From Massilia sp. ST3 (GTDB lineage: Bacteria; Pseudomonadota; Gammaproteobacteria; Burkholderiales; Burkholderiaceae_D): DNA of 64,000 bases. Position numbers and translations under genes: made by a program. This document shows positions 55,978 through 64,000 of the stretch, one piece after another. The stretch is taken from positions 16,219 to 80,218 of the forward strand of contig NZ_JAGPWC010000021.1 of NCBI RefSeq assembly GCF_018119405.1, in the 5' to 3' direction. Numbering within the stretch: position 1 is the stretch's first letter; each line of letters opens with the position of its first letter. The notes under the pieces are model-generated. The model was not told the DNA's origin. It saw only the letters and a list, made by a program, of their open reading frames with translations, and did no database searches.

Positions 55978-56368
55978 GCGGTACTTTGACCTTGTCGAGC
56001 AATTCCTTGGCCAGGCGCCGGGCTTCCTTCTTGAACGGGCGCAGGTAGAGCAGGGCGCAGGCGAAATACACCAGCACCAGCACCACTTCGCCCAGGGCCA
56101 TCATGCGCGAGACCTCGAGCTGGTCGGCCCAGGCGCGCACCGCGCCTTCGGCGAAATACAGCAGGATCATCATGGACGACCATTGCAGCGTGTACAGGTC
56201 GCGCTTGATGACCCCGCGCAGTGGCAGCAGCAGGGGCAGGGCCTTGAGCGCCAGCAGCCAGCTGCCGGGCTGCAGGGGCGCGACGACGACTTCCCAGGCG
56301 ACCAGCCAGCCGATCAGCCAGATCAGGCTTGCGATCGCCCCGGTGTGGAAGAGTTTGGCGGTATTCAT
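55970..56368 (-). CDS. DUF2069 membrane protein
   Basis: The protein has 132 residues and four transmembrane helices (ASLIWLIGWLVAWEVVVAP, LLALKALPLLLPLRGVI, SSMMILLYFAEGAVRAW, MMALGEVVLVLVYFACALLY) with a basic C-terminal tail. The ALPLLLPLRGVIKRDLYTLQW stretch is diagnostic of DUF2069. The function is unknown. The ATG abuts the wrbA stop (TGA-ATG), so the two are translated together, a pairing I recall as common in Betaproteobacteria. Confidence 0.88.
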   Translation of the reverse strand: MNTAKLFHTGAIASLIWLIGWLVAWEVVVAPLQPGSWLLALKALPLLLPLRGVIKRDLYTLQWSSMMILLYFAEGAVRAWADQLEVSRMMALGEVVLVLVYFACALLYLRPFKKEARRLAKELLDKVKVPHD

Positions 56369-57055
<687 letters not shown>

Positions 57056-57066
57056 CTACCAACGCC

Positions 57067-58443
57067 ATGCTTTCCCGAACCGTCCACCATCTCTCGCGCA
57101 CCACCAGCGGGATGTTCAATGCCGGCGCCGACCGCGTCCGCGGCCTGACCCTGGGCGAGGCGCGCGACCTGGTGCGTTTCGCGCGGCGCCGCCTGACGGA
57201 GGAGAAACTGCCCCAGGTCGCAGGCAGCCTGACCTTCACCACGACCCTGGCCCTGGTGCCGCTGCTGACGATCGTCCTGGCCATTTTTACCACGTTTCCC
57301 GTGTTCGGTCAGTTGCGCACGGCCCTCGATACCTGGTTCGTGCAGAACCTGATGCCCAAGGCCATCGCCAACACGGTCAGTTCGAACCTGACACAGTTCG
57401 CCAGCAAGGCCAAGGGCCTGTCGGCGGTCGGCGCGGTGGCGCTGCTGTTCACCACGGCCGCCATGATGGGCATGATCGAGCGCGCCTTCAACCAGATCTG
57501 GGGCGTGCGCCGGCCGCGCCGCCTGTCGCAGCGCATCCTGATCTACTGGGCGCTGGTATCGCTCGGGCCGATCCTGTTCGGCCTGTCGCTGACCGCCAGC
57601 GCACAGCTGTTCACGGTCACCAAGGCCGTACCTTTCGTGGGCGCGCTGTTCTATACGGTGATCTCGGTGGCCCTGACCACCGGCGCCTATACCTTGCTCT
57701 ACATCACCGTGCCGAACCGCTCGGTGGCCTGGCGCGACGCCGTCTGGGGAGGGCTGGCGGCCGCGATCGCCTTCGAGATCGCCAAGCGGGTGTTCGCCCT
57801 GTTCATCCGCCAGTTCCCGACCTACGCCATCATCTACGGCGCGCTGGCCGCGCTGCCGCTGTTCCTGATCTGGATGTACGTGTCCTGGCTGATCACCCTG
57901 GTCGGCGCCGTGCTGACGGCGGCGCTGCCGGTGGTCAAGTACGAGCGCTGGTGGCACCAGCCGGCGCCGGGCAGCGCATTTGTCGACGCAATGGCCGTGC
58001 TGAAGGTGCTGCACGGCAGTGCGCGGCTGACCGGCACCGCCCTGGTGTCGAGCGCGACGGTGCGCGCCCACACCCGCATCGGCTACGACGAGATGGGCAT
58101 GCTGCTGGAGAAGATGGTGGCGGCGGGCTGGGTCGGGCGGGTGCAGGACGAGGTCGGCGCGCGTTCGCGCTGGGGCCGTGGGGTGCGCGAGACCGCCGAC
58201 AACTGGGTGCTGCTGGTCGATCCAAACAGGCTCAGGCTGGCCGACGTGTACCGCCTGTTCGTGTTCGACCACAGCGAGGCGGAGGTGGGCCAGCGCGACG
58301 AGCCGGCGCCGCAGACGCCGCTCTCGGTCGATACGGGCGTGCTGGCGCGCCAGGTCGAGAGCGCCGTCGAGCAGGGACTGTACCAGACCCTGGCCGAGCA
58401 TTTCGCCCTGGCCCCGGAGGCCGGGGGTGCGCCCGCAGCCTGA
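57067..58443 (+). CDS. YihY/BrkB family inner-membrane protein with winged-helix tail
   Basis: The protein has 458 residues. Six transmembrane helices cover about 60-290, with the family hallmark QVAGSLTFTTTLALVPLLTI near residue 50, MGMIERAFNQIWGVRRPRR near 138 and LPLFLIWMYVSWLITLVGAV near 260. The last ~160 residues are cytosolic and look like a winged-helix domain (GYDEMGMLLEKMVAAGWVGR), a long form frequent in Betaproteobacteria. Once annotated as RNase BN in error, the family has no proven activity. It is divergent from wrbA. Confidence 0.9.
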   Translation: MLSRTVHHLSRTTSGMFNAGADRVRGLTLGEARDLVRFARRRLTEEKLPQVAGSLTFTTTLALVPLLTIVLAIFTTFPVFGQLRTALDTWFVQNLMPKAIANTVSSNLTQFASKAKGLSAVGAVALLFTTAAMMGMIERAFNQIWGVRRPRRLSQRILIYWALVSLGPILFGLSLTASAQLFTVTKAVPFVGALFYTVISVALTTGAYTLLYITVPNRSVAWRDAVWGGLAAAIAFEIAKRVFALFIRQFPTYAIIYGALAALPLFLIWMYVSWLITLVGAVLTAALPVVKYERWWHQPAPGSAFVDAMAVLKVLHGSARLTGTALVSSATVRAHTRIGYDEMGMLLEKMVAAGWVGRVQDEVGARSRWGRGVRETADNWVLLVDPNRLRLADVYRLFVFDHSEAEVGQRDEPAPQTPLSVDTGVLARQVESAVEQGLYQTLAEHFALAPEAGGAPAA

Positions 58444-58469
58444 TCGCGAGACAACAAGGAGACGCCCGA

Positions 58470-59004
58470 TGCCGCGCTACACGCTCTTCAGCAATCCCGG
58501 CGAACGGGCCGGCGGGATCACGTCGCCTTGGCCTGGTCTTCCCTACAATGACGAGCGGCCGCGCGAGGTCTACCTGGCCTCCTGCGCGCGCATCGGCGAG
58601 GCCTTGTCCGGACCGGGCTTCCCTCACCTGAAATCGAAGCAGGCGTGCCGGCGGCGGAGCGGCGCCTTCCGGCACGAGATCGGCTTCGAGACCGAGAGCA
58701 CGAACTAGGCTGGCTGTTCGGTCACCCTGCGCCTGAACGCCAACGTCTATTCGCCGCGCCTGCGCGTCTGGCGCGCCTGGAACGCGCGTCGCTGCCCGGC
58801 ATGCAGATCCAAGGGGAAGTCCATTTCGCCTACTGCTTCGGTGGCCGCGAGCGCGCCCAGCGCGTGCTGGACCGCTTCGTGCGCACGCCGGTCGACCCCG
58901 CCATCGCGGTCGACCGCGGCCCCTTGGGCCCCAGCCACGGCGCACTACCGGACGGCTATGCGCACGATGTGCTCAAGCTGCGGCGCGAGCTGGGGCTTCG
59001 CTAG
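58470..59004 (+). pseudogene. Decayed cytosolic protein gene (internal stop and frameshift)
   Basis: AAGGAG seven bases before ATG 58470 marks a genuine start: MPRYTLFSNPGERAGGITSP, running 79 codons to TAG at 58707-58709 (TESTN-stop-AGCSVTL). The same frame continues sensibly (GCSVTLRLNANVYSPRLRVW), then coding quality moves to another frame near 58785 (SLPGMQIQGEVHFAYCFGG) and ends at TAG 59004 with DVLKLRRELGLR. The stop looks like a mutated Trp codon (TGG to TAG). The intact ancestor would have had about 178 residues. The family is not recognised; FRHEIGFETESTN and the following strands recall small DUF4304-like proteins, but weakly. Sequencing error cannot be excluded. Confidence 0.65.
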
Positions 59005-59037
59005 CGGGCGCCGCCGCTGGCGAAGGGCGGCCATTCG

Positions 59038-59205
59038 CAGCTGAGCTTGCCGGCGAGCATCTGCCAGTACATGCCCGGTCGGCGCGACAGGAACACCCGG
59101 GATGGCCGAAGGTGGCCGGCTTGTCATTCTCATGGAAGAGTTGGCCGGTCCGGGCTTCGCCATAGCCGCTCGCGGAGGCGAACAGCAGCCGCCGCCAGTG
59201 ACCGG
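59038..59205 (-). pseudogene. Broken 3' fragment of a DUF962 (Mpo1-like) gene
   Basis: The minus strand aligns along its whole length with the 3' half of the intact DUF962 gene at 60716-61033: LLFASASGYGEARTGQLFHE against LLFAFVSGYGGAWIGHFFYE, then NDKPATFGHPG against NKPATFDYPWYS. After CRAD the frame slips by one base (MYWQMLAGKLSCEWP appears in the next frame, against MYWQMLTGKLSW). The first half of the gene and its start are missing. It is therefore a decayed partial duplicate about 1.7 kb from its parent. Confidence 0.8.
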
Positions 59206-59643
59206 TCAGAAGGCGACGCGGCGCGCTTCGCTGGCTTTCTTGCGCGCGCGGCGGAAGTGGAAGCCCCAAAGGGGCTCGCCCCGATAGACCATGCGGTGTG
59301 GGCCGGCCGCGTCGGCCGGCGCGCCCATGCCGCCGGCCGCAAGCATCTGGCCGACGCCCGTGTCGACCGTGACATACCGGATGACGTCGCCGACTTCCTT
59401 GGCCGAAGCCGTGACGGCGCCGGTGGCGTGCTGCGCGTTGGTCCGGAGTTGCCCGGCGAGATCGGGATAGACCGTGCACACGGCATCGAGGCCGACGCCA
59501 TCGGCGATGGCGGCACGCGCGTCCGCCAGGCGCAGATCGGCATCCCACGCAGGATCGCGTTGCTCGAGAAGCGCCTCGTCACGGGCCCAGGGATCCTGGG
59601 GCGCGAGCAGGCGTTGTAATTTTGAATAGAAATTGTGGAACAT
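59206..59643 (-). CDS. Hypothetical protein
   Basis: The protein has 145 residues without signal or membrane segment (MFHNFYSKLQRLLAPQDPWA at the start). It is Ala/Asp/Arg-rich; an NAQHATGAVTASAKEVGDVI helix and a RMVYRGEPLWGFHFRRARKK end are visible. I do not recognise a family. No good ribosome site precedes ATG 59643, and it abuts the broken DUF962 fragment, so it may be part of the same decaying stretch. It could still be a real gene, since the frame is open over its whole length with ordinary codon use. Confidence 0.5.
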   Translation of the reverse strand: MFHNFYSKLQRLLAPQDPWARDEALLEQRDPAWDADLRLADARAAIADGVGLDAVCTVYPDLAGQLRTNAQHATGAVTASAKEVGDVIRYVTVDTGVGQMLAAGGMGAPADAAGPHRMVYRGEPLWGFHFRRARKKASEARRVAF

Positions 59644-59742
59644 AAGCGTCGACTGGAACAGCCGGTTGTACGGCAACGATACACCGAACGGCAGGCGGCT
59701 GCAATCCGCCCCACGAACGGGCTTGTGTTTCTGGAAACAAAT

Positions 59743-60684
59743 TCAGTGCTCGGCCTTGAGGTAGCGTTCCAGCCTCTGCCTGCTGGGCGTGTCCAGCAGG
59801 TCCAGGCTGCCGTGCCAGCGCGCGCCGGACAGCAGCCGGATGCCGAGCGACAAGGGCTCGGGCGGCGGCTTCGCGGGCAGGCCGAACCGGCGTTTTGCCG
59901 GCGCCGTCACCACGGCCCGCTTCGGCAGCCGGATCTCGCGGATTTGCCGGATGTTCAGCGGCCGCTGCGGATCGCACAGCTGCTCGACCAGATCATGCAG
60001 CGCATTCGCCTTGTCGTGGAGGCGGTCGAAGGCCTCGATCTCGTCCGGCGGCAGGGTGGCATAGTTGCGCTTGACGGTGGCGATGACTGCCGGCCAGTCG
60101 GCCGCATCCGGGACGAAGCCGAGCTTGGGCCAGAACGATCCGCCGATGGACAGCCCGGCCGTCAGTTCGATGGCCTGCAGCCCGACCTGGTCGTAGAGCG
60201 ACAGCGAGGCCGCCAGGATGTGCTTGAGATCCAGGCCGCCGCGGTAGCGGGGATGGATTACCAGATAGTCGTGCCTGGCGACCTTGCGGCCCAGGTCCAG
60301 GGTCCGGTGGCAGTAGTAGAGGTGGCGCCGCCCGCGTTTCGCGACGACCTTGCAGCTCAGCCGGCCATCGGCGGCGACATGGATGCGCGCCGCGCAGGGG
60401 TCGGCCGCAGGCGCGAAGGCGGCCGCGAGGCCATTTGGAGACATGGCCGCCGGTAAATGGCCAGCCTGAATCAGTCCGGCGAAACGCGCCTGCTGCCGCG
60501 CCCGGTATCGGGAGAACAAGCCATGCGGCGCGTGCATGTGGCCGTAGCCCACCCGGCGCAGCGAGACCCAGGGCAGCAGGAACAACAGGGCCAGGAACCA
60601 GCGCGTCGCCGGGGAGCGGAACAGCCAGAACTCGCGCCAGTAGAACAGCAGCAGGTGCCAGCTGGTGAACAGTTTTTCCGTCAC
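59743..60684 (-). CDS. Uncharacterised membrane-associated protein with a GNAT-like segment
   Basis: The protein has 313 residues. One hydrophobic segment near the N-terminus (SPATRWFLALLFLLPWVSL) may anchor it. The centre has DYLVIHPRYRGGLDLKHILA followed by SLYDQVGLQAIELTAGLSIG and GSFWPKLGFVPDAADW, which reads like the end of a GNAT acetyltransferase fold (xLTAGxxxGxxxWxxxGFxP). The C-terminal part is basic and Pro-rich, with the SLDLLDTPSRQRLERYLK tail. No catalytic assignment is safe. It lies 31 bases after the intact DUF962 gene on the same strand. Confidence 0.68.
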   Translation of the reverse strand: MTEKLFTSWHLLLFYWREFWLFRSPATRWFLALLFLLPWVSLRRVGYGHMHAPHGLFSRYRARQQARFAGLIQAGHLPAAMSPNGLAAAFAPAADPCAARIHVAADGRLSCKVVAKRGRRHLYYCHRTLDLGRKVARHDYLVIHPRYRGGLDLKHILAASLSLYDQVGLQAIELTAGLSIGGSFWPKLGFVPDAADWPAVIATVKRNYATLPPDEIEAFDRLHDKANALHDLVEQLCDPQRPLNIRQIREIRLPKRAVVTAPAKRRFGLPAKPPPEPLSLGIRLLSGARWHGSLDLLDTPSRQRLERYLKAEH

Positions 60685-60715
60685 GCTGCCTCCTTCTGCT
60701 TGCGATGGGTGGGCC

Positions 60716-61033
60716 TCACCAGCTGAGTTTACCGGTCAGCATCTGCCAGTACATGACCCAGTCGGCCCGGAACGAATACCAGGGGTAGTCGAAGGTGGCC
60801 GGTTTGTTCTTCTCGTAGAAGAAGTGGCCGATCCAGGCCCCGCCGTAGCCGCTCACGAAGGCGAACAGGAGCCACCACCAGTTCATGCTGTCGATGAACT
60901 GGGCGATGGCGGCGATCGCCGACGAGGTGCCGAAGAAATGCGCCCGGCGGCAGCGCCTGTCCTCGTGCTGGCTCAGGTAGTAGGGATAGAACTCCGCGAA
61001 ACTGGCAAAGCGTGCACGGGCAGGGGTGCTCAT
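60716..61033 (-). CDS. DUF962 / Mpo1-like membrane protein
   Basis: The protein has 105 residues. The start MSTPARARFASFAEFYPYYL, then SQHEDRRCRRAHFFGTSSAI with a His-containing motif, NWWWLLFAFVSGYGGAWIGH and FFYEKNKPATFDYPWYSFRA are the DUF962 pattern. The yeast homologue Mpo1 is an iron-dependent dioxygenase acting on 2-hydroxy fatty acids; bacterial members are largely uncharacterised. His residues in LSQHED, RRAHFFG and WIGHFFYE are candidate metal ligands. Only 14 bases separate it from the upstream hydrolase gene. Confidence 0.87.
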   Translation of the reverse strand: MSTPARARFASFAEFYPYYLSQHEDRRCRRAHFFGTSSAIAAIAQFIDSMNWWWLLFAFVSGYGGAWIGHFFYEKNKPATFDYPWYSFRADWVMYWQMLTGKLSW

Positions 61034-61047
61034 CGGGCGTCTCCTGT

Positions 61048-61872
61048 TCAGGTGGCGAGCGTGGAAACTGCGGACCTGGCGAACGCCGACAAGGCGTCGA
61101 GCACGGCGTCCGGGGCCTCGGTCATCAGCGAGTGGCCCGCATCCACAGTGACGATTTTGCCATGCTTGATCGCGCCGGTCAGCAGCTTCGCGGAACGGGG
61201 CGGGGTCATCATGTCCTTGCTGCCCAGGATGAACAGGGTCGGGCAGGCGACGCCGCCGGCGGCCGCCTCGCCGTTCGCATAGCTGTTGCAGGCGGCGAAG
61301 TCGGTGTGGAAGAGCTGGTCGGGATTGCGCGCCGACATGCGCTGCATCAGGCGCCGCGCCCCACCCATGACCGAGAAGCCCGGCCCCGGGGACGAGGGCT
61401 TGTGCGCGATCGAGGAGTGCGAAAAGATGTTCACCATGTCGATCGCCGCCTCCTCGTTGCTGCGCGAGGTCTCGAGCAGGGCGTCCGAGACCTTCATCGG
61501 ATAGGTGGTGCCCAGCAGGGCCAGTCCCAGTGCGCGCTGGGGCGCCCGGTGCACCGCCTCCAGCGCGATCAGCGAGCCCATGCTGTGGCCGCCCAGGACG
61601 GCCCGTTGCACGCCGGCGGCGTCGAGCAGGGCCAGCAGCCAGTCGGCCAGTTCCTCGACGCTGCCCAGCGCCGGGCCCGCGCTGCGGCCGTGGCCGGGCA
61701 GGTCGGGAATCAGGACCGCATGGCCGTGGTGGGCCAGGTAGCGGCTTTGCAGGCCCCAGACCGAGTGGTCGTTCTGGGCCCCGTGCACCAGCACGATGAC
61801 CGGGAGCGCGGGGTCGAAGGCCTTGCCGCCGGTGTAGCAGTAGGCCTGCTTGCCTTGTACGTTCAGCAGCAT
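61048..61872 (-). CDS. Alpha/beta hydrolase
   Basis: The protein has 274 residues. VIVLVHGAQNDHSVWGLQSR gives the oxyanion loop, VLGGHSMGSLIALEAVHRAP the nucleophile elbow (Ser near 96), FILGSKDMMTPP the acid (Asp near 220) and VDAGHSLMTEAPDAV the His (near 248): a complete triad of the epoxide-hydrolase/esterase type. The substrate is unknown. It starts one base after the MetY-type gene, so it is probably in that operon. A homoserine-ester-related role is conceivable only from position. Confidence 0.85.
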   Translation of the reverse strand: MLLNVQGKQAYCYTGGKAFDPALPVIVLVHGAQNDHSVWGLQSRYLAHHGHAVLIPDLPGHGRSAGPALGSVEELADWLLALLDAAGVQRAVLGGHSMGSLIALEAVHRAPQRALGLALLGTTYPMKVSDALLETSRSNEEAAIDMVNIFSHSSIAHKPSSPGPGFSVMGGARRLMQRMSARNPDQLFHTDFAACNSYANGEAAAGGVACPTLFILGSKDMMTPPRSAKLLTGAIKHGKIVTVDAGHSLMTEAPDAVLDALSAFARSAVSTLAT

Positions 61873-61873
61873 C

Positions 61874-63220
61874 TCAGGCTCCTTTCTGGGCCAGCTTCAG
61901 GGCGCGCTTGAGGTCGTCGATCAGATCGTCCGGATCTTCCAGGCCGACCGAGAGGCGCATGGTTCCCTCGCTGATGCCGCTCGCGGCCAGCTGGCTGGCG
62001 GGCACGCGGAAGTGGGTGGTCGATGCGGGATGGATGACGAGCGACTTGGCGTCGCCGACGTTGGCCAGGTGCGAGAACACCTGAAGGCCGTCCGCGAAGC
62101 GGCGCCCGGCAGCGCGGTCGCCCTTGAGGTTGAAGGTGAACACGGCGCCGCAGCCCTTCGGCAGCAGGCGCTGGGCCAGGGCGTGGTCCGGGTGGCTCTC
62201 CAGCTCCGGGTAGGATACCGACTCCACCGCGGGATGCGACAGCAGGAACTCGACCACCTTGCGCGTGTTGGCGACGTGGCGCTCCATGCGCAGGCCGAGG
62301 GTCTCGACGCCCTGCAGGATGGCGAAGGCGTTGTGCGGGCTCATGGCCGCGCCGAAGTCGCGCAGGCCTTCGCGGCGCGCGCGCAGGGCGAAGGCGCCGA
62401 CGGTCGACTCCTCGGCGAACACCATGCCGTGGAAGCCCTCATACGGTTCGCACAGTTCCGGGAAGCGGCCGCTGCGCTCGTGCGCGGCCTGCCAGTCGAA
62501 GGTGCCGCCGTCCACCAGCAGCCCGCCGATGGCGGTGCCGTGCCCGCACAGGAACTTGGTGGCCGAATGGAACAGCAGGTCGGCGCCCAGGTCGAAGGGG
62601 CGCTGCAGATACGGCGTGGTGAAGGTGGCGTCGACCATCAGCGGCAGGTCGTGCTCGTGGGCGATGGCGGCGATGGACGGGATGTCGAGCACGTCGAGGC
62701 CCGGGTTGCCCAGGGTTTCGCCGAACAGGACCTTGGTATCGGGGCGGATCGCCGCGCGCCAGGCGTCGAGGTCGCGCGGGTCCACGAACGTGGTTTCGAC
62801 GCCGAAGCGGCGCAGGGTGTACGAGAGCAGGTTGTGCGAGCCGCCGTACAGGGCGCGCGAGGCCACGATGTGGGCGCCCGCGCCAGCGATGGTGGCCAGG
62901 CCCAGGTGCATCGCGGCTTGGCCGCTCGCGGTGGCGATGCCGGCCACGCCGCCTTCGAGGGCCGCGATGCGCTCCTCCAGCACCGCGTTGGTCGGGTTCG
63001 AGATGCGCGAATAGACATGGCCGGCGCGCTCCATGTTGAACAGCGCCGCGGCGTGGTCCGAATCGCGGAAGGCGAACGAGGACGTGAAGTGGATCGGGGT
63101 CGCACGTGCGCCGGTGGCCGGATCGGCCGTGGCGCCAGCGTGCAGGGAGAGGGTGTCGAAACCGGGATAACGGGGACCGCTCATCGTCTGGTACTCATCG
63201 GGAGTGAAGATGGCGGGCAT
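61874..63220 (-). CDS. metY: O-acetylhomoserine sulfhydrylase-type Cys/Met metabolism PLP enzyme
   Basis: The protein has 448 residues. The core begins GFDTLSLHAGATADPATGAR, characteristic of O-acetylhomoserine sulfhydrylases. PIHFTSSFAFRDSDHAAALF, YSRISNPTNAVLEERIAALE (PLP phosphate site), the VDATFTTPYLQRPFDLGADL region and FHSATKFLCGHGTAIGG with the Schiff-base Lys (near 223) follow, ending in HFRVPASQLAASGISEGTMR. It makes homocysteine from O-acetylhomoserine and sulfide. ATG 63220 is used; ATG 63184 (MSGPRYPGFDTL) is also possible, and neither has a clear ribosome site. Two more genes follow on its transcript. Confidence 0.88.
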   Translation of the reverse strand: MPAIFTPDEYQTMSGPRYPGFDTLSLHAGATADPATGARATPIHFTSSFAFRDSDHAAALFNMERAGHVYSRISNPTNAVLEERIAALEGGVAGIATASGQAAMHLGLATIAGAGAHIVASRALYGGSHNLLSYTLRRFGVETTFVDPRDLDAWRAAIRPDTKVLFGETLGNPGLDVLDIPSIAAIAHEHDLPLMVDATFTTPYLQRPFDLGADLLFHSATKFLCGHGTAIGGLLVDGGTFDWQAAHERSGRFPELCEPYEGFHGMVFAEESTVGAFALRARREGLRDFGAAMSPHNAFAILQGVETLGLRMERHVANTRKVVEFLLSHPAVESVSYPELESHPDHALAQRLLPKGCGAVFTFNLKGDRAAGRRFADGLQVFSHLANVGDAKSLVIHPASTTHFRVPASQLAASGISEGTMRLSVGLEDPDDLIDDLKRALKLAQKGA

Positions 63221-63394
63221 CCTAGCATTTATTTAACTTTGCGCAACTAGTTGTCTATACCGAATTGATAGCCTAGGTGTTAGCCTCGAGCGCGGTGCTG
63301 GATTTTTTGACGGGCATCAGCTAGAGTCGGAGTTATGGCTTATACAAAAGTATCTTCTTCTAGCGCTCTTCTCAACGAAACCGGGGTGGCCAAC

Positions 63395-63847
63395 ATGAAA
63401 GTTTCCGAGATCCTGCAGGTCAAGGGTGAAGTCCTCTACACCGTCGCTCCCGACACGCCGCTGGTCGACGCGGCGACAACCATGTCCGAGAAAGACATCG
63501 GCTCGCTGGTGGTGATGGAGTACGGTGACCTGGTCGGCATGCTGACCTTCCGCGAGGTGATCAAGGCGCTGCGCGAAAACGGCGGCTCCCTGGGCGCCGG
63601 CACGGTGCGCAAGCACATGGACGACAGCCCGATTACCGTCACCCCGGACACCGAGGTGAACGAAGTGCGCCGCATCATGCTCGAAAAGCACGCGCGCTAC
63701 CTGCCGGTGATGAACGCCCGCACCCTGCTGGGCGTGATCTCGTTCTACGACGTGGCCAAGGCCGTGCTGGAAGCGCAAAGCTTCGAGAACCGCATGCTCA
63801 AGGCCTACATCCGCGACTGGCCGGCCGAAGAGACCGCGACGGATTGA
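63395..63847 (+). CDS. CBS-domain pair protein
   Basis: The protein has 150 residues and consists of two CBS motifs: LYTVAPDTPLVDAATTMSEK with IGSLVVMEYGDLVGMLTFRE (residues 13-60) and SPITVTPDTEVNEVRRIMLE with ARYLPVMNARTLLGVISFYD (73-130). CBS pairs bind AMP, ATP or related nucleotides and act as energy sensors. No effector domain is attached. ATG 63395 (MKVSEILQVKGEVLYTV) is the usual family start; ATG 63335 is in frame and preceded by GGAG at short distance, giving a 170-residue form. A TACCGC-CT-GCGGTA hairpin lies just after the stop. Confidence 0.88.
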   Translation: MKVSEILQVKGEVLYTVAPDTPLVDAATTMSEKDIGSLVVMEYGDLVGMLTFREVIKALRENGGSLGAGTVRKHMDDSPITVTPDTEVNEVRRIMLEKHARYLPVMNARTLLGVISFYDVAKAVLEAQSFENRMLKAYIRDWPAEETATD

Positions 63848-63868
63848 TTTACCGCCTGCGGTAGGGTC

Positions 63869-63950
<82 letters not shown>

Positions 63951-64000
63951 GCGGTCGCGTTGGCGTAGCAGGCGGCGGTGGTGCCCACCGTGGTGGTGGT

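Overview
The window is about 64 kb of very GC-rich bacterial chromosome. The gene set points to a betaproteobacterium, most likely Oxalobacteraceae of the Massilia/Telluria/Duganella type. The evidence is the recJ / lolC-lolD-tatD / comEC backbone, a wrbA-DUF2069 pair divergent from yihY, a Cpx-like stress circuit, and short GGATCC-CGGCC and GTGGACGG hairpin repeats between genes. The genus is an inference and rests on no marker gene. I found no rRNA, tRNA or CRISPR array.

Region by region. (1) 1-2056: translation genes on the minus strand, prfB (with its programmed +1 frameshift), a HAD phosphatase and the start of lysS. (2) 2192-14385: an accessory block between prfB and recJ. It holds a cpdB-like periplasmic nucleotidase with a Sel1 protein, a RES/Xre toxin-antitoxin operon with a readable autoregulated promoter plus a DUF2288 gene, an NTF2-like secreted protein, a four-gene envelope cluster (sialidase fold, two polytopic membrane proteins, LTA-synthase-type sulfatase), an MBL-fold lipoprotein and a membrane metallophosphoesterase. 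(3) 14390-21452: recJ, a COG4255-like gene, two tandem lolC/E-type permeases, lolD and tatD. (4) 21586-27886: a type VI secretion cassette of vgrG, a lipase effector and a Tli4-like immunity protein, with a sharp local GC drop. (5) 28002-33996: comEC, then a CpxA/CpxR pair divergent from a Spy/CpxP chaperone across a perfect CpxR box, then an intradiol-dioxygenase-like lipoprotein. (6) 34074-46398: mixed metabolism: dcd, a CDF metal transporter, an ECF41 sigma factor, a GH39 glycosidase, an Orn/Lys/Arg decarboxylase, folA, an acyltransferase, thyA and a threonine aldolase. (7) 46458-56992: a chemoreceptor, then a tightly packed minus-strand run wrbA, DUF2069, a GlcD-type flavoenzyme, DUF4124, an FtsX-type permease, an AttH/CrtC-like protein and an MsbA-like exporter. 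(8) 57067-63847: yihY, a decayed ORF, a broken copy of a DUF962 gene upstream of the intact one, an alpha/beta hydrolase, a MetY-type sulfhydrylase and a CBS-domain protein. The last ~130 bases hold long G and C runs that look like an assembly or sequencing artefact.

The most interesting items are the vgrG-lipase-immunity cassette with its composition break and its tandem CP-x-SGWW-x-C modules, the uncharacterised sialidase-fold/LTA-synthase cluster, the duplicated lolC/E genes separated by a palindromic repeat, the fully readable RES/Xre promoter-operator, and a 15-codon leader ORF whose stop overlaps the TTG start of folA.
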